Part shown: piece by piece, positions 1 to 15,399 of the stretch | Position numbering within the stretch: position 1 is the stretch's first letter | How the letters are laid out: every line of letters starts with the position of its first letter | The notes under the pieces: generated by a model | Seen by the model: the letters and a program-made list of their open reading frames with translations, nothing else | Told to the model about the DNA's origin: nothing | Databases searched by the model: none | Position numbers and translations under genes: made by a program | Assembly (NCBI GenBank): GCA_013180625.2 | Contig: SNVD02010999.1 | Coordinates: forward strand, 372,001 to 436,000 | Source of the DNA: Boswellia sacra | Taxonomy: Eukaryota; Streptophyta; Magnoliopsida; Sapindales; Burseraceae | Direction of reading: 5' to 3' | Length of the DNA stretch: 64,000 nucleotides

Positions 1-430
1 GTCGGTTTTCACAAGCATCAAACCATAAAAATCACATTATAACACTAGATTTATCCCTAAATAAGTTCACAAATCCGATGAAAACTCAAATTCCTAATTC
101 AAATTCCCTAAAAACTAAATCAAATCTAACGAATAACAACCAAATAAATCACAATTAGGGACCCTCAGTGTCGATGGGTGCTTCTCTCTGCGTAGTCTTG
201 CTTGATGCTTCTATCTCAGCTGATGCTCATGTTGGTTTGCATTTCGAGCGGTATCGATGGGTTTCAGTAATTTTTTACTGAAGAGGGAAATAAGGCTTTG
301 GAAAAAAATTGAATACATAAGGGTAATTGAGTTTTTTTGTCAAGAAAATGTCCATGGTATGAAAATTTTTCAAGATGTGTCCAAATTTCAATAAGGGTCT
401 CTAATTGTGTCCATTTTTTCAATTTTTCCA
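1..430. repeat. Left copy of a dispersed direct repeat (transposon-derived)
   Basis: This stretch is a diverged direct copy of about 2571-3165. Both begin with GTCGGTTTTCAC followed by CATCAAACCA. Both contain a block near a TCTCTGCGT motif. Both end in a run reading roughly GATGTGTC, a short AT stretch, GGTCCCTAATT (GGTCTCTAATT here) and TTTTTTCAATTTT. Orientation is the same, so this is a second copy of one element family, not a terminal inverted repeat. No coding potential was found. Confidence 0.6.
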
Positions 431-540
431 AGTTTTTACATTATATTGTTTTAAGTAAGCGAGAGAGAGGTGCAAAATTTTGCTCACACCAATTTTTTGT
501 ATGCACGCTTTGCACAGTGCAAATTACGTTGCATTTCCAC

Positions 541-966
541 AAATGTTACAACTTCTAAATATAAATTTATAGCATTTTATACATAGCATTTATCCAAATA
601 ACATTATAAATGTATTATTTTTTTAATAACATTTATTAGTAATGTTATTTATTAATTTTTGCAAATATTTTCAAATATAATTTGTAGCATTCTTTTAAAA
701 TGTTTTTAAAAACTTCATTTTTAATAGCATTTTTTAAAAAATTGTTAACAATAAACTTTTCATGATAGCATTTCTAGTAGAATGTTATAAACAATTTGTT
801 ATTAAAAATCAATAAAACAAATTTATAACATTTTACAAAAAAATGCTATTGTTGTTAGTTTTTTAATAGCATTCAACATGGAATGCTATTATTGTTTGTC
901 TTTTAATAGCATTTACACTAGAATGCTATAAAAAAAATGTTATAAAAAGCTATATTTGTTGTAGTG
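541..966 (-). mobile_element. CACTA-type transposon terminus with subterminal repeats
   Basis: Read on the minus strand from 966, the sequence begins CACTACAACAAA, the usual terminus of plant CACTA (En/Spm-like) elements. The interior lies toward lower coordinates. About 400 bp of AT-rich DNA follows, with many copies in both orientations of a short motif (ATAGCATT, AATGCTAT, AACATT), as expected of subterminal transposase-binding repeats. No transposase ORF or second CACTA end is visible, so the element is truncated, nonautonomous, or runs off the left edge. The terminus lies only about 28 bp beyond a splice donor of the neighbouring DUF1985 gene fragment. Confidence 0.7.
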
Positions 967-993
967 TCAACACATTTGTTTTTCAGTATGTAC

Positions 994-1881
994 CTGAATA
1001 GCGTAGGGGCACCCTTCTAAGTTATATTTCTCTATGTGCTTCCATTTTCCCGTCGTCTTGTTCTTCTTGGCTTCGACTTGCTTCTTATACCTTTCTAACC
1101 TCTCATCCAAAGTGTTTTTCATTCCTTTAAGTGTCTTATCAAAAGACACCAAACCCCATCGATAATCGTTAAAATTATCCAATGTGTTGACGAAATTCAA
1201 CCACACACGGGAGACATGTCGGCGTCGATCCCGTCCCATGAAAAAACGCTTTAGCACGTAGTACAAGGCCAGTTTTACAACATCCTCGTCTGGCATAGCT
1301 GACACATTTAGTTTGCAAAGTCTTGGGTAGAAATCCATGGGCTCCATGTCCTCGCCCTCTAAGTACGTATTCAACAAAGGGCACGGATTCAAGACATTCG
1401 GTATTGGTGATATGGTGGTAGCAAATCTCAAACCGGTAACCAAACCGAACTCATGGGCAGAAAAACAAATCAGTCTTCCTGGAAAATAGGAAAAAAAACA
1501 TAAGATGCTAATAATGGTAACAAAAAACTTAACTACAACCATCAACTGCTAAAAAATAAAATTATTTCACTACATTGTACTTCAAACACTATATTTTTAC
1601 CTTCAATAAGGAACCACATCTTGTCATCGTATCCCACTGTGTTAACCTCCCACTGAAGCACATTGTGCACCAATTGAGATGGAAAGGATAGCTCTCGAAC
1701 GTCTAGGACAAACCCAAAACATGTATTACAAAACATGTTTTGTTGCCTCTCACTTAATGTCACATGAATCCATTCTATACAGTCCAAACTTGTTAAATTT
1801 GTGATTACAGCATGGTAGTGCTCATCATACAGTGTCTTGAGGGTGAAGAACAATCCAAATTCATTTGCCATTTGCTTCAAC
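994..1881 (-). pseudogene. DUF1985 / Ulp1-type transposon protein, fragment
   Basis: Two exons on the minus strand (about 1881-1601 and 1478-994) join across a GT-AG intron and keep frame. The junction rebuilds MWFLIEG followed by RLICFSAHEFGLVTGL, the core of DUF1985. The family is carried by plant MULE and CACTA elements, usually ahead of a Ulp1-like cysteine protease domain. Downstream come the family-like segments DEDVVKLALYYVLKRF and RWGLVSFDKTLKGMKNTL. The last exon ends NLEGCPYAIQ at a GT donor, with the CACTA terminus just beyond. The protease region is not present. It is a transposon gene fragment rather than a host gene. I cannot tell which of the surrounding repeats are its own termini. 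Confidence 0.7.
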
Positions 1882-1984
1882 CTGCAAAAAAAAAAATGTT
1901 CATTATAGTTAAATTTCATGGAAAAAGGCAAAAAATTATAGTTAAATTTCATGGAAAAAGGAAAAAAACAAGGCTAAAATAACC

Positions 1985-2580
1985 AAACTGTCAAAACGCT
2001 CGACAAAACTCGATAGCACACGACGCGCTTGATGAAACTCGATAACAAAAATCGATGAAACTTTTCTCGGATTAAACTTTTGTCGGATTCCTTCATCCGA
2101 CATATGCTAGGTCAGACATTCGACAATACAAGAGTGTCGGATGTTAGCCTAGTCGAGTGTCGGATTCAGAATCTGGCATTGTAAAACTCTTCGGTTGACG
2201 TATCTGACACTCGACACAATTGTTTTCACTTTCATCAAATGTCGATTGCTCGAAGAAATCAACACGGAAACCAATACTCGATGAAAGTGATAATTGGTTT
2301 GTCCGACAAACGTGTCGAGTCCTATCGTATGAACGAACCGACAGTCACTATCAGGTCATTTAACATAAACCGACACTCGACATTCCTAATTACAGCTATA
2401 TCGAGTGTCAAAGATATGGTTCGAGATATCGTGATGTCGATTTCCACGAAACCGACACTTGATGTCAACGAAAATGCCCTGATGACGAGTGTCGATTGGT
2501 GCATCCGATAGGACTTGACACTTAATGTCGAGTGTCGATTATCGTTATCGTCTTCGTCATGATGAAAATCGTCGGTTTTC
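1985..2580. repeat. CpG-rich motif array with a large imperfect inverted repeat
   Basis: This block is packed with TCGA, GTCGG, ATCCGAC and GAGTGTCG motifs in both orientations, unlike the CpG-poor DNA around it. Within it, about 2285-2410 and 2411-2555 form an imperfect inverted repeat; the clearest arms are 2312-2410 and 2411-2511. As a result the plus- and minus-strand ORFs over it translate to similar peptides, each opening SYRM and ending at an IR-rich tail. It most likely represents the terminal or subterminal array of the DUF1985-bearing element next to it. The ORFs themselves look like by-products of the palindrome. Confidence 0.55.
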
Positions 2581-3165
2581 ACCATTTTCATACACATCAA
2601 ACCACAAAATCAACCTAATAACACTTCATTTAGCCCCATAAACACAGAATAAGTACAAAAATTGATCTGAAACTCAATTCCCAAATTCAAAAATCCATAA
2701 TATCTAGTCCAAAACCCTATGAAATTTGAATGTTTAATTTTGTATATAAATCTCAATTTATGCCTAATCTAAACGTTATTTTCATTCTTCATAATGCAAA
2801 TATAACATCAAATGATCCAGAAAACTACCAAAAAAATATAAAATAGCAAAAAAACCGACGAAGTAACTTACCCGAGTGTCGATTCTTGCTTTTCTCTGCG
2901 TCCTCTTGTTTGTATCCTCAAATGATCATCGTGTCGGATTCCTCTTGCTACGTTTCGAATGGTGTCAAGTGGTGTAGAAGGCTTGACAACAACAGACGAT
3001 TTTATGGAAAAAGAGGAAAACGAAGAGTTTTGTAATAAATTTAATTTGTTAGGGGTATTTTGGTCATTTTGTTTGAAAAGTGTCATGGCATAAAAATTTT
3101 TCATGATGTGTCTAATTTTTAATATAGGTCCCTAATTCTGTCTATTTTTTCAATTTTCCCTTTTA
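2571..3165. repeat. Right copy of the dispersed direct repeat
   Basis: This is homologous, in direct orientation, to 1-430 (shared GTCGGTTTTCAC start, TCTCTGCGT segment and GGTCCCTAATT/TTTTTTCAATTTT end). It carries extra sequence absent from the left copy. It lies on the 5' side of the minus-strand DUF1985 gene fragment, so it may be the flank or end of that element. Confidence 0.55.
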
Positions 3166-4140
3166 AATATGGGTTATATCTATTTGTGCTAGATTTTGGT
3201 GGCTTGTTTGTGTAGAAAATGCGTGCTGAGGCTGAAAGAATTACCCACACTCTAGCTCTAGTTTTCAGAATCGGATTTACTAAATTTGAATATATTTTGT
3301 TGCTTGTTTAATTGGGTCTGGAAAGAGAGAGATGGAAGAAAAAAGTTGAAGAGAGATGGAGAAGGATGAATGCGAGGTGGGAGAGAGAAAATAGGTTTTT
3401 TTTTTTTACTGTTATCCATTTTATTTTTCATTTTACATTATTTTATGTTTCACCACAAAACAAAAGGGAATGGTAGGTATTTTATATCAATAGTCAAGAA
3501 TATTTTGGTAATTAGTGTTAGATTGAATAAAAAAGTAAAGATGTTTTAGTAATTGGAAATAAAATAGATAGAAAGATGACGTCATCTAACAGCAAATTAA
3601 CAGAAGAATGATGGTTAATCATAACTTTATGGATAAGGGTACCGTTGACAAAAATTACAAACGGTGACCATACGTGATATTTTGCCTAAACATAAGGATG
3701 ATTCGTGACATTATCTCAATAACTTATTAACGATATAGAATACTAAGGAATTAAACATTAAATCTCACAAATTATTTATAATTTTTATACTATATTTTTG
3801 TGTAAGATAAAAAAGTGAGTAATCTTTCTTTATATAAGTAATAATTATGATTTTGGGGATTCCTAATTTAGATAGTAAATTACTGTCGAATTTAATTAAA
3901 CTTTAAAAGGTTGATTAACATACAATAAAATCGAAAAAGTATATGGATCCACTTATTAATATCAATTATATTTTTGTATCATTTTAATAATATTTTATAA
4001 TTTGATGTGAAAATCTATATGATAAAAATTTACTATGCAAGAAAAAAATAAAAATAAATGAGCAAAGTTATATCTTCAGTAGGATTTTGTTACTTAAACT
4101 GATACATCAAATTATAGGTTTTAGGTTGTATTTATAAGAC
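3166..4140. other. AT-rich intergenic stretch, nothing recognised
   Basis: There are no ORFs of interest, no clear terminal repeats and no RNA gene signature. It contains a T-run near 3395 and AT-rich low-complexity DNA. Confidence 0.5.
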
Positions 4141-5490
4141 AATAATCTTTTATGGCTGCATAATTAACTCCAATTACCTTGTCTAAATTATAGGACTCAT
4201 TTAAATATATTGATTTAATATATTTTTTGATTGGTACGTACAGCTAACCTTCTTTTAATAGTTTTAGTGCCTCTTGTATAAAGCTGTCCGCTTGGTTGAA
4301 CGAAAGATCAAGGGAATAGAATTATTTCCAGATTATTTACATGGTATCAGAGCAGTAACAGCTCTTATGGGTAAATCCTGGTCCCTTTTTTTTTTAATTA
4401 AACATCTTGGCCATCTTAATTACTTTCTAGGAATAGGGGTTATTTCCACCAAATAGGGATTGTTTCCTTCACAACACAAGTACATCCGAGACCTTTTACA
4501 TAAAACAAATATGCATGGAGCTAAAGAAGTTTCTACACTTTTAGCTACATCTCGGCAACTTCGGCTTCATGATGGCTCAGCCTCAACAAATATCACCACC
4601 TATCAACAAGTAGTGGGTGCTTTACAATATCTTTCTCTTATGCTTCCAGATATATCATATGCAATCAACAAACTATCTCAGTTTAAGCACAAGCGCGCCC
4701 ACTGGCATTCATTGGCAAGCTACCAAGCGACTCTTTCGATATCTAAAGTCCACCATATTTCATGGTCTTTTGATTCGTCCTCGTCGTTCTTTGAGTCTTC
4801 AAGCTTACAGTGATGCCGATTGGGCGGGGACCCCGAAGATCGAACTTCTACTTCGGCCTATGTTGTATTTCTTGGTTCCAATCCTATATCCTCGAGCTCC
4901 TGTAAACAACATATATATCGTTGCTAGCTCTTCTGCTGAAGCCGAATATCGTCCTGTTGCTGCCACCACTGCTAAAATCAGTTGGATTGAGTCTCTTCTC
5001 ATGGAACTTTACGTAAAGCTGCCCGCACCGACAATATATTGTGATAATATTGGCACTACATATCTCTGTGCTAATCCTGTTTTTCACTCTACGATGAAAC
5101 ATGTTGCTCGTGATTTTTACTTTGTTGGAGATCAAGTTAACAATGGTAATGTTCAGGTTCAGCATGTCGCCAGTAAAGACCAGCTAGCTGGTCTTGTTAC
5201 CAAGAAAATCTGCAGACAACAATTTGAGCTTCATCGTGTCAAGCTTGGTGTCCTCAATGGCACACCTGTCTTGCGTGGGCATAGAAGAAAATAATCTTCA
5301 TGGCTGCATAATTAACTCCAATTACCTTATCTAACTTATAGGACTCATTTAAATAGATTGATTCGGTATATTTTTTGATTAATATGTACAGCTAACCTTC
5401 TTTTAATATTTGTAGTGCCTCTTGTATAAATCTGTACTCTCAGTTGAATGAAAGATCAAGGGCATAGAATTGTCGTCAGATTAGTTGGTA
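4141..5490 (+). mobile_element. Ty1/copia LTR retrotransposon, internally deleted
   Basis: Two direct LTR copies, about 4141-4340 and about 5290-5485, share the run GGCTGCATAATTAACTCCAA and a later GTGCCTCTTGTATAAA. They flank a short internal region. Immediately after the left LTR is TGGTATCAGAGC (4342-4353), the primer-binding site complementary to initiator tRNA-Met. The internal region then jumps within about 20 bases to the C-terminal part of reverse transcriptase, so gag, protease, integrase and most of RT are missing. Orientation is plus. LTR similarity is good but with scattered substitutions, so the insertion is not recent. Confidence 0.85.
4370..5294 (+). pseudogene. Ty1/copia pol remnant (RT C-terminus and RNase H)
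   Basis: The pieces lie in shifting frames. A KHLGHLNYFLGIGV segment matches the copia RT motif LGxLxYFLGIEV. Next comes YIRDLLHKTNMHGAKEVSTL with the TTYQQVVGALQYLSLMLPDISYAINKLSQF block. RNase H follows with AYSDADWAGTP, then SSSAEAEYRPVAATTAKISW, YCDNIGTTYLCANPVFHSTMKH and QLAGLVTKK. There is an in-frame stop near 4455 and a frameshift near 4700, so it cannot encode a working enzyme. The last ORF (4617-5294) is open through RNase H and ends just before the right LTR. Confidence 0.85.
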
Positions 5491-5838
5491 GGTAGGTTGG
5501 ACGTCTAACGTTGTTGTAATACACATACGTGGGAAGATTGAAATAGGAAAATCACATTATACACAATATATAAAAATATAATATTAAAAAAATTAATAAT
5601 TTTTTGTTAGATTGGTGGAGCCCGACCCGTAGCCAAAGCATAGTTCCGCCCTGCATGCGGCCAAGCAAGAATTTGTAATTCCAAAGTTGTGACACATCAA
5701 GAGGGCAACTCTGTGTCTTACTTCCTCTATAGAATCTTTTAATTTCTGTTTGTATCTCCAGAGTAACCAATCTCTTATACATTGCTATGAGCTTGTGAAG
5801 TAAAGGACTGCTTCACATTCATTTTAAAGGAGATTTCT
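5491..5838. other. Intergenic, nothing recognised
   Basis: This separates the copia element from the glucosidase pseudogene. It may include remnants of the pseudogene's promoter. No motif can be assigned. Confidence 0.4.
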
Positions 5839-8822
<2,984 letters not shown>

Positions 8823-8825
8823 AAT

Positions 8826-9438
8826 TAAGCTTGACAACTTTCCCCAGTTGAGCCGGAGGCCTGGATTTTTCGCGCATGGGCCGGTCAGGGAAAAACCCGA
8901 AAATCCAGTGATTGAGCCCGCACAGCTCATTTGTTTTTTTTTTTTTTTTGATTTTGTTATAAAAAATATGTATAAAAAGACTTGAACCCGTGACCTGCAA
9001 GATGGATTTCTAGTGGTTAACCCCCAAGCATTTGCTCTATTTCTTACAGGCAATTTTTATATAATCAATTTCCTTTTATTTATTTAATTAAAAGTACTAA
9101 ACAAAGGCAGCGGTGATTTGAACCTGGGCCACAGAAACTTAACCCTCCCGTTTTGCCCACAATGCCAAATGCGTCATTCATCAACATTGTGCAACATTAT
9201 GGTATTTAACTCTATTAAAAGCATAGAAAATTAAAAAAAAAAGGCGGGGATAATTCAGGGTTTTTTTTTTTTCGCGTGCGGGTATATCATCCCAACACTC
9301 GCAAATATCCGCATCCGAAAAAACCCAGGGAATTTGAGGGGATCGGGGATGAGTTTTTTGGTCCGATGTGGGTGTAGGTACAAGTGCGGAAATGCCAAAC
9401 CCTGCACCCGCACCCGCACCCGGATTTTGTCATCCCTG
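8826..9438. mobile_element. hAT-like nonautonomous element
   Basis: The right end, read on the minus strand from 9438, is CAGGGATGACAAAATCC followed by GGGTGC repeats, typical of plant hAT element ends. It is flanked by GTCAGAAT at 9439-9446. The 8-mer GTTAGAAT at 8818-8825 differs by one base and is placed correctly to be the other half of an 8-bp target duplication. The proposed left end (TAAGCTTGACAACTTTCC) matches the right end only partly (TTGACAA/ATGACAA, TCC). The interior has no transposase. The right end is clear; the left boundary is inferred. Confidence 0.55.
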
Positions 9439-9635
9439 GTCAGAATGCTAATTGGAGCGATTACTCCGTATTGATGTTCAATTCTGTTAATGTTCTAATG
9501 CTATGAAACTAATATTTTGAGTATTTCAAAATCCAAATGATCATGTAAGCAGTTCTCTTCATGCATAACTATGCTAAATCTTGAGCGCCTAATTTATACA
9601 TAAATCAGATGCGACTTTTAGACACTATTATTAGG

Positions 9636-9839
9636 AAGAGTAGTGTTACTCTTACAAATTTACTCATACAAATTTACGTGGTATCATTGAATGATTATCA
9701 CATTATCTACATTAATTAGTATAATTAAAATTTGAAATCCACCACTTCAAATCATACCACATCATTTTGTATAAAAAAATTTATATTAATTTGTATAAGA
9801 AAATTTATATTGATAGTTTATAAGAATAATATTATTCTT
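9636..9839. mobile_element. MITE of about 204 bp with terminal inverted repeats
   Basis: The left end reads AAGAGTAGTGTTACTCTTA. The reverse complement of the right end reads AAGAATAATATTATTCTTA, with all differences being transitions. Further in, GTGGTATCATT on the left pairs with GTGGTATGATT from the right. A TTAG lies on both sides (9631-9634 and 9840-9843) and could be the target duplication. It is noncoding. A possibly related element lies at about 34965-35105. Confidence 0.55.
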
Positions 9840-10304
9840 TTAGTTAATCTTTATATTTATTATCCACCCATAAAACTTTCTATGTAACTTATTAGTTGTG
9901 GACAGATTCGCATTCACTTTTGGGAAAATATTAAGGAAGCATAGTATTGATAAGTCCCAAAAATTTAGGAGTTTGGTGGAGTGTAGAATTTTCCATTTCT
10001 TTATCTTTCTTCCAAGTAGAACTACGAGACTAGAAATCAATTCTCGCAAGCACTTAGCTTAATTAATCAAATAAATAATTCATTTTTGGGCCAAAATGTT
10101 CGTTGGAAGCTCAAAGAGACCGAACAATAATTGATTATTTTGCCATTTTAGTGCGCAAGTGGCAGCGGCGATAGTGATAGAAGCCAGCTAGCCATCTCAC
10201 GAAATATGCTCTTATATTTTTTCTTCTCTTGAACAGTGTTGAAATGGTTTAAGAAGTAAACTGCCCACAGACAATAGGAGAATATCGAAATATTAAATAA
10301 ACAT

Positions 10305-10395
10305 CCAATCTTTTAATAAAATATAGAGAAGCATAAAATCACAATTAAAATATTTATGTGATTTTATGCTTCTCTATATTTTATTAAAAGATTGG
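10305..10395. repeat. Perfect 38-bp inverted repeat with 15-nt loop
   Basis: The left arm, 10305-10342, starts CCAATCTTTTAATAAAATAT and ends AAATCAC. The right arm, 10358-10395, is its exact reverse complement. The loop is 10343-10357. After the right arm the sequence continues with GAGAAGCATGAAATCCCAATTAAAATATTATA, cited here in part only, which resembles the end of the left arm plus the loop. An inverted copy therefore seems to have been inserted into an older single-copy context. It lies about 420 bp upstream of the intact GH1 gene. Confidence 0.85.
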
Positions 10396-10423
10396 AGAAG
10401 CATGAAATCCCAATTAAAATATT

Positions 10424-10446
10424 ATATATACATACATACATACATA

Positions 10447-10491
<45 letters not shown>
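10424..10491. repeat. AT/ATAC microsatellite
   Basis: A run of CATA repeats leads into a long uninterrupted TA dinucleotide tract. It lies between the hairpin and the GH1 gene. Confidence 0.9.
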
Positions 10492-10494
<3 letters not shown>

Positions 10495-10814
10495 GATGAA
10501 TCCTACCTTTAGATTAGTTCGACCTAATTTTTAGAAATTGGTTGAATCATACTATACTTATTGAAGAGAAATGTCACGTCTTTGGTCTAACCACTAATGT
10601 CATTGATTAATTGGATATTAATAGTAACATCTTTGATTGATTTGATGACCCCATGTCTATGAGCCCACCAAACCAAAGGCACAAAATATCAAATGATTAA
10701 AAAGATAAAAATAAAGTACGTTTTCCCCTCTAAAGCATTCCCATATATGCATTGAATGGTTTCCTTCTATGAGAAGAGTCAAGGAGAGAGCAGCCAGGCG
10801 CACCGTGCACTGCC

Positions 10815-14570
<3,756 letters not shown>

Positions 14571-15399
14571 AATAGCCACCATCTTTCACTCCAAGGAATG
14601 TGCCAAGACAGAATAACAAACATGGCAATCTACAATATATCCAGGAAAAATTGGAGTTCAATTTCAGATTCCTTATCGTTTAAGGCATTCTAGAAAGATT
14701 TGCCTCCCATGAGATCCGATGGCAAGTTCTGTCATTTTACAAAGCAGCATAAGTAATATGAATTACATAAAGATCTTTTTTTCTTTTTTCTGTTTAACTA
14801 ATGCTACTCATAAGCATAACTAATATGAATTACATAAAAGAGTGATCAAACAAAGACTTTTACATGCATTAAATCAAAAGTAATGCAAGACAGAAGCGAA
14901 AATGGTCATTAATCTATGATAACATATTAAGGGTAGTTCCTAGAAACATCATCCTCTGCATCATCACAGATCACAATAGTCATAATAAGGTAGAAGAAAC
15001 AATAAAGACAGATCAATTGCCAAGAAAATACAAAGATAGAGATGGTGAATGGTAGAAAGCATGCTTTCATTGCTTTTTGATAAAACAAAATTTGTTCTAT
15101 TGTCAAAACAAATAATAAATACAGTTTTTCCTTTAACCACTACTCATCTCTATTTTCTCTTTACAACACCGTTGAATATGCCGTGTCTTTAGTTTGAATC
15201 CTGCCTTTTGACAATCTATGCCTGCACAAGTAAGATGCATCTTCTTTAATGTTAAACAGCAGAGATAAAATGATTATGATAAAAATTGCTTTCCAACCGA
15301 AGCAAGCAGCACTCTAACAAGGCAATATGAGATACTGGCCTTACCTTCAGATATGGAAAACAATGGGCTCAATTGTCAATCTACATACCTAAACTAAAC
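14571..15399. other. Convergent intergenic region (3' ends of GH1 and pseudouridine synthase)
   Basis: The GH1 gene (plus) and the pseudouridine synthase gene (minus) converge here. The region should contain both 3' UTRs. AATAAA-like strings occur (for example near 15001 and 15111), but no poly(A) site can be assigned. No other gene was found. Confidence 0.5.

Noticed and set aside
2239..2600. Plus and minus ORFs of about 90 codons over the CpG-rich block
   Set aside because: They arise from the inverted repeat, have no recognisable domain and mirror each other; treated as repeat, not genes.
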